A DNA stretch of 53,062 bases from NCBI RefSeq assembly GCF_016612545.1, contig NZ_JAENRY010000082.1:1-53062 (forward strand). Direction: 5' to 3'. The notes below the pieces were generated by a model. The model was not told the DNA's origin and searched no databases. It was given only the letters and a program-made list of their open reading frames with translations. This DNA is from Streptomyces sp. MBT65. GTDB lineage: Bacteria; Actinomycetota; Actinomycetes; Streptomycetales; Streptomycetaceae. Below, in pieces: positions 40,168 to 48,458 of the stretch. The translations under genes were made by a program, and so were the position numbers. The first letter of the stretch is position 1. Each line of letters opens with the position of its first letter.

Positions 40168-43131
40168 GTGCCACGCGCCGAACGGCCGCTTGACCTGGAC
40201 GCCGGTCCGCTCACGTGCTTCGCGGCCGAGCTGCGGAAGCTGCGCGAGACGGCGGGCCGACCGCCGTACCGGACGATGGCCAAGCGGGCGCACTACTCGT
40301 CGACGACGCTGTCCGACGCCGCGGGCGGACGCACGTTCCCGAGCCTGAGCGTCACGCTCGCCTACGTCGAGGCGTGCCAGGGCGACCGCTGCGCATGGGA
40401 GGCCCGCTGGCACGCGGTCGCCGCCGAGATCGCCGCGGCCGCGCGGGGCGAGGAGCCCGCGGAACCCGGCGGGCCGGGCACGCCGTACGCCGGACTGTCG
40501 GCGTTCCAACCGGAGGACGCCGACCGCTTCTTCGGACGCGAGCGGCTCACCGACGAGGTGCTCGCGCGGGTGCGGGAACGGCGGTTCCTGACGGTCTTCG
40601 GGCCGTCCGGTTCGGGGAAGTCCTCGCTGCTGCGGGCGGGGCTCGTCGCCCGGGCGCGGGCGGCGGGGTGGCCGGTGCTGCTCCTCACCCCCGGGCCGCA
40701 CCCCCTGGAGGAGTGCGCCGTCCGCCTCGCCGCGGTGACGGGCGAGGCCCCCGGCGCGCTGCAGACCGAGCTGCGTGCCGACCCCGAGGCACTGCACCTG
40801 CGGATCCGGCAGGCGATGGTCGACCGAGCGCTGGACCTGGCCGCCGTGGACGGCGCTCAACTGACGTGCAGGGAAAGGAGTTTCCTCGACGCGAGCAGCG
40901 ACGCGCAGGCCGGCGAGCTGGCGGCGGTCAGACGGCGGACGGTCCGCCTGCGCCAACTGGCCACGCTGCTCATGGTGTTGGTGATCACCGCGGTCACCAC
41001 CGGAGTGCTGGCCGTCGCCTCGCGCGACTCGGCCGTACGGCAGCGCAACGTGGCCATCGCGCGCAAGGTCGCCACCGACGCGGCCGAGCTACGCCAGCAG
41101 AACCCGGCGCTGGCCGCGCAGTTGAACCTGGCCGCCTACCGGCTGGCCCCCACCGCCGACGTCCGTGCTCAACTCATGAACACCTTCGCGACGCCGTACA
41201 CGAGCCGCCTCACCGGCCACACTGCCGATGTCGTCTCGACCGCCTTCGCTCCCCGGAACTCGGTGGTGGCCACCGCGAGTTGGGACCGCACGGTCCGACT
41301 GTGGGACGTGCGCAGCACCCACCGCCCGGTCCGACTCGCGGTCCTGCGCCAGCCCTGGCGGATGCTGTCGGTCTCGTTCGGGCAGGGCGGTCGCGTGCTG
41401 GCGACGGCGAGCGAACGGTCGGTGCGGCTGTGGGACGTGACCGACCCGCGGGCGCCCGCCGCGCTGAGCACCCTGCCGGAGTCGACCACCGGGCCGTCGT
41501 GGCTGGTGTTCCGGCCCGACGGGGACCTGATCGCCGTCGGTCACACCGACGGCGTGACCCGGCTCTGGAACGTACGGGATCCCCGGCATCCCCGGTGGCT
41601 GGCCACCCTCCCCGGCCACACGAGCGCGGTCACCTCGGTGGCGTTCAGCCCGGACGGGCACACGCTGGCGACCACCGGCGACACCACCGCCAGGTTGTGG
41701 GACGTCACGGACCCCTCCGATCCACGCCGACTCGACGTGCTGCGCGGACACACCGACACCGTGACCTCGGTGGCGTTCAGTCCGGACGGACGGAGCCTGG
41801 CGACCGGCAGTTGGGACCACACCGCACGGATCTGGCACCTCGGCGACGGCGGCTCCCGGGCGCGACCACCGACCGTCCTGCTCGGTCATACGGCGATCGT
41901 CTGGTCGGTGGCGTTCGGCCCCGACGGCCGCACCCTCGTCTCGGTCGGCGGGTCCACCCTGTTCTGGGACCTCACCGAGCCGGACCGTCCGCAGCGCGTC
42001 AGCGCGATTCCCGGCGGGGCCTACCAGGCCGTGTTCAGTCCGGACGGCCGTGTGCTCGCCAACGCCGACCGGCTGCTGGACCTGCGGGACCTGTCGCTGG
42101 CGACGCACGACGACGTCGTCACGTCCCTCGCGTTCGCCCCCGGCGGCAGGCTGCTCGCCAGCGCCAGTTGGGACGGCACCGCACGGCTGTGGCGGGTCAC
42201 CGGCGGCCGCGCCCTGCGGTCGCTGGCGGTCCTGCGCGGACACACCAGGTTCGTCCGGTCCGTGGCCTTCAGCCCGGACGGGCGCACCCTCGCCACCGCG
42301 AGCGAGGACACCACCGTCCGCGTCTGGGACGTGACCGACCCAAGGAGACCACGGCTCAGGTCGGTCCTCCCCTGCGCCGCGGGCGAGGTCGCCGGGGCCG
42401 CTTTCGGTCCCGGCGGTCACCTGCTCGTCGTATGGGCGCAGCACGGCGCCGGACTGTGGGACCTGACCGACCCCGGCCGTCCCCGGCCGCTGAGCCGGAT
42501 CGCCGAGGGTGCCGATGTCACGATGGCGTCGTTCCGGCCGGACGGCCGCACGCTGGTGACGAGCACGGGCAACGTCGGCTCCCTGCGGTTCTGGGGCATT
42601 GGGGATCCGCGCAGCCCCCGCGAACTCCCTTCCCCCTTGCGGTCGTTGCCGCTGACCGACGGCATGTTCAGCCCCGACGACCGAATCCTGGCCGCGGTCC
42701 ACCGCCCGGACCGCACGGTCTGGCTGATGGACCTCGGGGCCCACGGAGACCTCGGCCGCCCGCCGAAGGTGACGCGGCTCCGGCCGTCCGGCGCCTGGCT
42801 CTACGCCCTGGCCTTCTCCCCGGACGGCCGCCGACTGGTGGCAGGCGCGGCCGACGGCAGGGCCCTGCTGTGGGACGTGCGCGATACGACCACGACCGCT
42901 CCCGCCGTCCTCACCGGCCACGCGGGCCCGGTACCGGCCGTGGCGTTCGGCCCGCACGGCGACACGCTGGCCACCGGCGGCAACGACTTCACGATCCGGC
43001 TCCGGGACACCGCCCTGGACCGGGTCGCCGCCCGCGTCTGCGACAGCGCGTACCCGAGGATCAGCAGAGCGGAATGGGCACGGTACTTCGCGGCGACGGA
43101 CTTCGACCCGCCCTGCCGTGCCCGTGGCTGA
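40168..43131 (+). CDS. HTH-P-loop-TM-WD40 protein, nSTAND with internally deleted NTPase
   Basis: A 987-aa protein of a family frequent in Streptomyces. Residues about 8-75 are an XRE-like helix-turn-helix (FAAELRKLRETAG, MAKRAHYSSTTLSDA). YAGLSAFQPEDADRFFGRE and Walker A FGPSGSGKSS (about 144-153) begin a STAND NTPase. Near residue 224 the sequence passes directly from LRIRQAMVDRALD to AQLTCRERSFLDAS, the end of such NTPases, so Walker B, the sensor region and the winged-helix are missing (I estimate about 300 residues). A transmembrane helix (LATLLMVLVITAVTTGVLAV, about 265-284) and 14 WD40 repeats (about 341-987, two seven-blade propellers) follow. GTG 40168 has GGGAGGGGAAGG upstream. Confidence 0.85.
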   Translation: MPRAERPLDLDAGPLTCFAAELRKLRETAGRPPYRTMAKRAHYSSTTLSDAAGGRTFPSLSVTLAYVEACQGDRCAWEARWHAVAAEIAAAARGEEPAEPGGPGTPYAGLSAFQPEDADRFFGRERLTDEVLARVRERRFLTVFGPSGSGKSSLLRAGLVARARAAGWPVLLLTPGPHPLEECAVRLAAVTGEAPGALQTELRADPEALHLRIRQAMVDRALDLAAVDGAQLTCRERSFLDASSDAQAGELAAVRRRTVRLRQLATLLMVLVITAVTTGVLAVASRDSAVRQRNVAIARKVATDAAELRQQNPALAAQLNLAAYRLAPTADVRAQLMNTFATPYTSRLTGHTADVVSTAFAPRNSVVATASWDRTVRLWDVRSTHRPVRLAVLRQPWRMLSVSFGQGGRVLATASERSVRLWDVTDPRAPAALSTLPESTTGPSWLVFRPDGDLIAVGHTDGVTRLWNVRDPRHPRWLATLPGHTSAVTSVAFSPDGHTLATTGDTTARLWDVTDPSDPRRLDVLRGHTDTVTSVAFSPDGRSLATGSWDHTARIWHLGDGGSRARPPTVLLGHTAIVWSVAFGPDGRTLVSVGGSTLFWDLTEPDRPQRVSAIPGGAYQAVFSPDGRVLANADRLLDLRDLSLATHDDVVTSLAFAPGGRLLASASWDGTARLWRVTGGRALRSLAVLRGHTRFVRSVAFSPDGRTLATASEDTTVRVWDVTDPRRPRLRSVLPCAAGEVAGAAFGPGGHLLVVWAQHGAGLWDLTDPGRPRPLSRIAEGADVTMASFRPDGRTLVTSTGNVGSLRFWGIGDPRSPRELPSPLRSLPLTDGMFSPDDRILAAVHRPDRTVWLMDLGAHGDLGRPPKVTRLRPSGAWLYALAFSPDGRRLVAGAADGRALLWDVRDTTTTAPAVLTGHAGPVPAVAFGPHGDTLATGGNDFTIRLRDTALDRVAARVCDSAYPRISRAEWARYFAATDFDPPCRARG

Positions 43132-43190
43132 CGCCCCGGAAGGCGCCGACTCGCCTACCGGGTAGGGGAGTTGCCAAGTCCGGTCGGCGA

Positions 43191-43221
43191 TGCCGGAAAC
43201 TTCCGCACAGTGGTTCCGGCA
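43191..43221. other. 8-bp inverted repeat before the cell-wall hydrolase
   Basis: TGCCGGAA (43191-43198) and TTCCGGCA (43214-43221) are perfect arms with a 15-bp spacer, about 50 bp upstream of the next start and 60 bp after the WD40 stop. It may be a terminator for the first or an operator for the second. Confidence 0.35.
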
Positions 43222-43271
43222 GTCGTCGCACCGGACGTCTGCCGTAGAGCACCGGACACAAGGGAAGATCC

Positions 43272-45185
43272 TTGCAGCAATCCTCGCGCAGAAGATCACC
43301 TCGGAAGGCGCTGGCCGCGATCCTGGCCGGCGGCACCGTGGCCGCGGGCTGTCTCGCCGTTCTGCCGTCGGCGGCACAGGCCGCGCAGACCCCGGCCGCC
43401 GACCGCCAGTCCTCCTTCACCGACGCGGCAAGGGAGTTCGGCGTACCGCTGCCCGTGCTCATGGCCGTGTCGTACCAGGAGTCGCGATGGGACGATCACG
43501 ACGGGCAGTACAACACCTCGGGCGGCTACGGCCCGATGAACCTCACGGACGTCACCGCCGCGATGCTGTCCGGGAGTTCGGCGGGTACCGCCGGCCGCGG
43601 CGACCTCGCCGAACTGACCTCGGACCCGGCCCTGCACACCCTCGACAAGGCGGCCGGACTCACCGGCACCCCGACGGCGAGGCTGCGCACCGACGACCGT
43701 GAGAACATCCGGGCCGGTGCCGCCCTACTCGCCTCCTACGAGAGGGAGTTGACGGGGAAGGAATCCGCCGACCCGGCCGACTGGTACGGAGCGGTGGCCA
43801 AGTACAGCCAGTCCTCGGACCGGAGGGCCGCACAGCTCTTCGCCGACCGCGTCTTCAGGACCGTGTCCACGGGTGCCTCGCGCACCACCGGCGACGGACA
43901 GCACGTCCACCTCGCGGCGCAGCGAGCGGTCCACCCCGAGACGCGGCAGCTGTCCGAACTGAAGCTGAAACCAGCCGTGTCGGCCACCGACACGGAGTGC
44001 CCGCCCACGGTCGACTGCACCTTCCTCGCCGCGGCCGCCTCCAACGGGCAGGTGGCGGGCCGGCCGGACGACGGGGTGCAGATCAAGTACATTGTCCTGC
44101 ACGACACCGAGTCGTCCTACGACGCCGCGATCAAGACGTTCCAGACGGCGGGGACGGGCGACTCGGCGCACTACGTCATGCGGGCCTCGGACGGTGCCGT
44201 CACGCATATGACCCACACCAAGGACATCGCGTTCCACGCCGGCAACTACTGGTTCAACATGCACTCGATCGGCATCGAGCACGAGGGCTACGCCGCCCAT
44301 GGCGCCACGTGGTACTCGCAGGCGCAGTATCAGGCGACGGCCGATCTGGTGAAGTACCTCGCCGCGAAGTTCGACATCCCGCTCGACCGCGAGCACATCA
44401 TCGGCCACGACAACGTGCCCGGCCCGCAGGACAGTTACATCACCGGCATGCACTGGGACCCCGGCCCCTACTGGGACTGGACGGCCTTCATGAACATGGT
44501 CGCCCCGGCGAAGGCGGTCCAGGAGCGGAGCGCCGCGCGGCGTGTCCCGAGGGTGGGCTCGGCGGTCACCATCAGCCCGCGGTTCTCGACCAACGAGCAG
44601 ACCGTCCAGGTCTGCCCGGCCGACGACCCCACGGGCGCCACCACCGAGTGCACCGAACAGACCGAACCGTCGAACTTCCTTCCCGTGCGCACCGCGCCCA
44701 GCGCCGACGCGCCCCTCTTCGCCGACCCCGCCATCCACCCCGGCGCGAGCGCGGGCACCGACTCGATCCACGACTGGGGCAGCACCGTCGAGGCGGGCCA
44801 GCAGTTCGTGGTCGCCGACACCGACGGCGACTGGACGGCCATCTGGTTCAGCGGCGCGAAGGTGTGGTTCTACAACCCCCGAGGCATCAACACCTGTGCC
44901 GCTCCGGACGCCACGGTCCTCCACTCCGGCGACCAGCCCGCGACCCTCTACGGCTCCGGCTACCCGCAGGCGTCGGAGTACCCCTCGGGCCTGTCCCCGT
45001 CCGCCCAGAAACCCCTGACCGTCTACGCCTTCCCGGCGGGCCAGGCCTACGTCGCCACCCAACCCCCGGTCAGCGCCGACGACTTCTTCGTCTCGGGCGA
45101 CACCTATGTCACCGGGGCGGCGAAGTATTACACCGTCCAGTACAACCACCGGGTCGTCCTGGTCGACGCGGCTCAGGTGTCCTGA
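43272..45185 (+). CDS. Secreted two-domain cell-wall hydrolase: lysozyme-like plus amidase_2
   Basis: A 637-aa exported protein starting with TTG (AAGGGA upstream). The signal peptide ends AAQAAQ near residue 38. Residues about 47-200 are a lysozyme/transglycosylase-like domain with a catalytic-type Glu in AVSYQESRWDDHDG and GGYGPMNLTD. Residues about 270-415 are an N-acetylmuramoyl-L-alanine amidase (amidase_2/PGRP): zinc-ligand histidines in YIVLHDTESS, IAFHAGNYWFNMHSIGIEHEGY and MHWDPGPYWDW. The C-terminus (about 440-637) looks SH3-like, with a KVWFYNPRG repeat unit. The protein may cut both glycan strand and peptide stem. It could be a wall-remodelling or lytic weapon enzyme. Confidence 0.85.
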   Translation: MQQSSRRRSPRKALAAILAGGTVAAGCLAVLPSAAQAAQTPAADRQSSFTDAAREFGVPLPVLMAVSYQESRWDDHDGQYNTSGGYGPMNLTDVTAAMLSGSSAGTAGRGDLAELTSDPALHTLDKAAGLTGTPTARLRTDDRENIRAGAALLASYERELTGKESADPADWYGAVAKYSQSSDRRAAQLFADRVFRTVSTGASRTTGDGQHVHLAAQRAVHPETRQLSELKLKPAVSATDTECPPTVDCTFLAAAASNGQVAGRPDDGVQIKYIVLHDTESSYDAAIKTFQTAGTGDSAHYVMRASDGAVTHMTHTKDIAFHAGNYWFNMHSIGIEHEGYAAHGATWYSQAQYQATADLVKYLAAKFDIPLDREHIIGHDNVPGPQDSYITGMHWDPGPYWDWTAFMNMVAPAKAVQERSAARRVPRVGSAVTISPRFSTNEQTVQVCPADDPTGATTECTEQTEPSNFLPVRTAPSADAPLFADPAIHPGASAGTDSIHDWGSTVEAGQQFVVADTDGDWTAIWFSGAKVWFYNPRGINTCAAPDATVLHSGDQPATLYGSGYPQASEYPSGLSPSAQKPLTVYAFPAGQAYVATQPPVSADDFFVSGDTYVTGAAKYYTVQYNHRVVLVDAAQVS

Positions 45186-45192
45186 ACCGGCC

Positions 45193-45226
45193 GGTGCGGG
45201 CGGTGCGGACACGCCCTGCCCGCACC
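45193..45226. terminator. 9-bp stem hairpin after the cell-wall hydrolase
   Basis: GGTGCGGGC (45193-45201) pairs with GCCCGCACC (45218-45226) around a 16-nt loop, just after the stop at 45185. A likely terminator, though the OsmC gene follows on the same strand. Confidence 0.5.
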
Positions 45227-45271
45227 CGCCGACATCGAGATCCGGTGGCGCTCTCTGGAAAGATCCCCACC

Positions 45272-45706
45272 ATGACCGACAACCCCCTGCGCCAAGTAAC
45301 CGTCGACCGCACCGCCCCCGGCCGCTTCACCGCGACCAACGCCCGCGGCGGCACCCTCGACTTCGGCACCGCCGCCGGCGGTGCCACCGAGTTCACCCCG
45401 GTCGAGCTGCTGCTCGCCGCGATCGGGGGCTGTACCGCGGCCGACGTCGATGTGGCGACCACCCGGCACGCGGAGCCGGACGGGTTCACCGTCACCGTGA
45501 CCGGCAACAAGGTCAGCGACGATCTGGGCAACCGGATGACCGACCTGGCGGTCACCTTCGCCGTGACCTTCCCGGAGGGGGAGGCCGGGGACCGGGCCCG
45601 CGCGATTCTGCCCCGCGCGGTCACCGTCTCCCACGACCGGCTGTGCACGGTCAGCCGTACGGTGGAGACCGGTACGCCCGTCACCGTGACGATCAAGGAC
45701 GCCTGA
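45272..45706 (+). CDS. OsmC/Ohr family peroxidase-like protein
   Basis: A 144-aa cytoplasmic protein. The two redox cysteines of the family are visible in AIGGCTAADVDV (about residue 54) and HDRLCTVSRTVE (about 126), after FTPVELLLAA. Members reduce organic hydroperoxides with lipoyl or thiol cofactors. The ATG at 45272 has GGAAAG upstream. It sits alone between the wall hydrolase and a secreted hydrolase. The substrate subclass (OsmC, Ohr or YhfA-like) is not settled; the GGCTAADV motif is closest to the generic OsmC class. Confidence 0.88.
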   Translation: MTDNPLRQVTVDRTAPGRFTATNARGGTLDFGTAAGGATEFTPVELLLAAIGGCTAADVDVATTRHAEPDGFTVTVTGNKVSDDLGNRMTDLAVTFAVTFPEGEAGDRARAILPRAVTVSHDRLCTVSRTVETGTPVTVTIKDA

Positions 45707-45826
45707 CCTCATGAGCCCCTTGTCACCGTCCCGTTCTCTGCGGGCCGGTGACAAGCGGATCGCCGGGCGCTGCGTTCTTGTGAGCACCGCCTGATCCCGT
45801 GGTCCCGACCGCCCTACGGTCCGGCC

Positions 45827-47596
45827 ATGAAGACGAGTCGCAGCACAGGACGGACAAGTCCCAGCACAGGACAGGCACTTCGCAGCACAGGCCGGACAAG
45901 GACGTGGCGCGGTGCCGCGCTCGCGGCGCTGTTGACCGCGGGCGCGCTCACCGCGGCCGCGCCACAGGCCCAGGGGGACGGAGCCCGCACCGAGACCCCG
46001 GTCGCGTCGACGCATCCCGCCGACGGTGTGGTCGAGTCGGTGGTGCGGGTGAAAGTCCCGTTATCGCAGTCGTTCGGCGCCCGTCCGGGGGCGTGCGACT
46101 GGCTGGCGTATCTGCGCTACCGCGCCGCCGACGGCCCGAGCGCGGCGGCCGACGCCGACCGGATCCTCGTGGCCCAGCCGGGCATCCTGGAAGGGGCCGG
46201 CGCGTTCGACAGCGTCGCCCGCGACACGGTCGCCCAAGCCGCCGCGCAGGGGCGGCACATCGAGTTCTGGGCCCTGGACCGGCGCTCCAACTGCCTTGAG
46301 GATCCGACCGGTATCGCCTCCGGCGACCAGCACACGGCCGTCGACTACTACTACCGGGGCAAGGCCGTCGGCGGCCGGACCTTCGCCGGGTACGTCGGCA
46401 ACGACCACCTCGGCTGGATGGCCAAGCTCGGCATCGAGCAGACCGTGCGCGACGAGTACGACCTGCTCGTCGCCGAGTTGCCCGACCAGGCCGTGCGCAA
46501 GCGCAAGGTGCTGTGCGGCGGGCACTCGCTCGGCGGTGTCATCACCGGGTACTTCGCGGCGGCCGACTTCGACGGCGATCCCGCCACCACGGCGGACGCC
46601 GGACAGAACCAGTGCGCCGGGTACTTCGCCCTCGACACGACCATCTCCACCTCGCTCGCCGACCTGAGCGGCAGCATCCCGGACGACACCAACCTGCCCG
46701 ACAGCGGGCTTGGTTACGGCGTCGTCCAGGCCGGGCTCGACAGCGGCATCCTGTCGCGGTCGCTGTCCGCGCCCGTGCTGCTCAACCCCGAGACCATGAC
46801 CCTGCTGGCGATCGCGGGACTCGGCGCCGTCCGCGCCCCGGACGCCGAGGCGGACCTGCCCGCCTATCTCCCCTCCAACGTCAACATCGAGGCCACGAAC
46901 CGCTTCCTGTTCTCCAAGGACACCGCCACCTTCCTCACCGGCTCACCCGCGGTGAAGGACTTCCGGCTCACCAACGACGCCGTCCTCGGCTCGCTCATGG
47001 ACGACAACTCCGTCCCCCTCGCATTCCTCCAGAGCAGCGTCGGCCTCTTCGACGGCGGCCCGCTCACCGACAAGAACTTCCCCGCCGCCAACGGGAGTTC
47101 GGACCAGTCCCAACTCTTCGGCGTCGAGTACAAGGCCATCCCGGCCCAGCCGCACGGCCCGCTCTACACCTGGCGGAACTACGACCGGGTCGGCGCCGCC
47201 GACGACCCCGGGTACCGGTCCGCGGACGGCACCCCCTTCACCGACGCGTCCAAGGAAGTCACCGACATCCACGAACTGGCCCGCAGCATGGGGGAGCAGC
47301 CACTGGACTTCACCGAGCAGTACTTCCCGACGAAGCTGGTCACCGACCTCGAGCTGTCCACCTCGCCCCAGGTGAAGCAACTCCTCGTGCACCCGGGCGG
47401 GTTGACCGCCAACCCGACACTCACCGTGCTCGCGGGCGACGGGCTGCTCGCCGGTCGCATCCCGGCCGACCTGCACCCCGTGATCGCCCCCGGCTACCAG
47501 CACCTGGACGTCCTCACGGTGGCACCCGTCCAGAACAACGGCCGCCCCGAGATCGTGTCCAGCAACCTCGCCGCGTTCGCCCGCTCGCCCAAGTAG
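45827..47596 (+). CDS. Secreted alpha/beta hydrolase with GHSLGG elbow
   Basis: A 589-aa exported protein. A hydrophobic segment (GAALAALLTAGALTAAAPQAQG, given by its start and end near residues 29-50) is the signal peptide. LCGGHSLGGVITGYFAA carries the GxSxG nucleophile. DWLAYLRYRAADG, ILVAQPGILEGAGAFD and HPVIAPGYQHLDVLTV at the C-terminus, with its likely catalytic His, complete a lipase/esterase-like layout. I do not know a named family of this length. The n-region is odd: three STG heptapeptide repeats encoded by 21-bp tandem units. No strong RBS precedes the ATG. Confidence 0.75.
   Translation: MKTSRSTGRTSPSTGQALRSTGRTRTWRGAALAALLTAGALTAAAPQAQGDGARTETPVASTHPADGVVESVVRVKVPLSQSFGARPGACDWLAYLRYRAADGPSAAADADRILVAQPGILEGAGAFDSVARDTVAQAAAQGRHIEFWALDRRSNCLEDPTGIASGDQHTAVDYYYRGKAVGGRTFAGYVGNDHLGWMAKLGIEQTVRDEYDLLVAELPDQAVRKRKVLCGGHSLGGVITGYFAAADFDGDPATTADAGQNQCAGYFALDTTISTSLADLSGSIPDDTNLPDSGLGYGVVQAGLDSGILSRSLSAPVLLNPETMTLLAIAGLGAVRAPDAEADLPAYLPSNVNIEATNRFLFSKDTATFLTGSPAVKDFRLTNDAVLGSLMDDNSVPLAFLQSSVGLFDGGPLTDKNFPAANGSSDQSQLFGVEYKAIPAQPHGPLYTWRNYDRVGAADDPGYRSADGTPFTDASKEVTDIHELARSMGEQPLDFTEQYFPTKLVTDLELSTSPQVKQLLVHPGGLTANPTLTVLAGDGLLAGRIPADLHPVIAPGYQHLDVLTVAPVQNNGRPEIVSSNLAAFARSPK
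45841..45903 (+). repeat. Three 21-bp tandem units encoding STG(R/Q) heptapeptides
   Basis: Units begin CAGCACAGGACGGACAAG, CAGCACAGGACAGGCACT and CAGCACAGGCCGGACAAG, giving STGRTSP, STGQALR and STGRTRT. They lengthen the basic n-region of the signal peptide. Confidence 0.85.
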
Positions 47597-47614
47597 CCCC
47601 CCCGCACACCAGTA

Positions 47615-47642
47615 GGGCCCAGGAGGATCAACTCCCGGGCCC
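47615..47642. terminator. 11-bp stem terminator between convergent genes
   Basis: GGGCCCAGGAG (47615-47625) pairs with CTCCCGGGCCC (47632-47642) with one A-C mismatch and a 6-nt loop. It lies between the alpha/beta hydrolase and cutinase stops. Confidence 0.75.
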
Positions 47643-47677
47643 CACCGCGTTGTTCGGTACGACCGACTTGCTACGGC

Positions 47678-48319
47678 TCAGATCTTGCCCGCGGCGAACG
47701 TGGCCGCCGCGCCCGCGTCGGAGGTGTAGCCGAGGTGGGCGAGGACGTCGGTTCCGCCGTTCTGGCAGATGGGGTCACCGTTGGCGCAGAAGTCGATGGT
47801 GCGGCTCCGGTAGGTGCCGGTGACGCTCTTGCCGAGGGCCCGGATGGGGTTGCCGAACAGCAGCACCGCGGCGACCTTCGGCTCTACCGCCGCGGGGATG
47901 GTCGCCACGATCGGGCTGCCGACCACCGCGCCGTCGCTGCTGATACCGATGGAGTTGTCGACGACGTTCGCGCCCTGCGAATAGCCGACGAGAATGAAAC
48001 GCTGATTCGGACAGGCCGCCGCCTGCGCGTTGACGTGGTTCACCACATCGAGGTTTCCCGTCGCCGCGGACGTGAGGGAAAGGTCGGCGGGATAGTTCAC
48101 CGCATAGCTGGAGAGCGTCTTTCCGGTGATTTTCTGCTGGAGCGCGGAGAACACCGGGTCGCCGACGATCAGGCCGAGTGTGCCCGGCTCGAAGGTGCCG
48201 CGAGCCGCCACTACATCGAGATCCGAGCAGGTGGCGGCCGATGCGGAGGGCGCGGAGAGGGTGGCGAGCCCGGCCCCGCCGGCCAGCGAGAGCGCGGCGA
48301 GGCACAATCGAATACGCAT
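47678..48319 (-). CDS. Secreted cutinase
   Basis: A 213-aa serine esterase that hydrolyses cutin or other polyester and lipid esters. The signal peptide ends SASAAT. The catalytic triad fits the family: Ser114 in GYSQG, Asp182 in CANGDPIC and His195 in LAHLGY. Cys31, 103, 178 and 185 can form the two usual disulfides. The ATG at 48319 has AAAGGA upstream; an upstream extension in the open frame is not family-like. It converges on the alpha/beta hydrolase and follows the PucR gene on the same strand with a 138-bp gap, so it probably has its own promoter. Confidence 0.92.
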   Translation of the reverse strand: MRIRLCLAALSLAGGAGLATLSAPSASAATCSDLDVVAARGTFEPGTLGLIVGDPVFSALQQKITGKTLSSYAVNYPADLSLTSAATGNLDVVNHVNAQAAACPNQRFILVGYSQGANVVDNSIGISSDGAVVGSPIVATIPAAVEPKVAAVLLFGNPIRALGKSVTGTYRSRTIDFCANGDPICQNGGTDVLAHLGYTSDAGAAATFAAGKI

Positions 48320-48458
48320 GGGAATCCTTTGAGGGTGGGGCGCGTGCGGCGCCTGTGGAAAGGACTGTCCCGAAGGTATTCGCGTTCCCGTGACCGGTGT
48401 TATGGACGGGAATTCAGAAACCGTCTCTGTTTTTGTCGGCTCGTGAGTCGCGGTCGCT

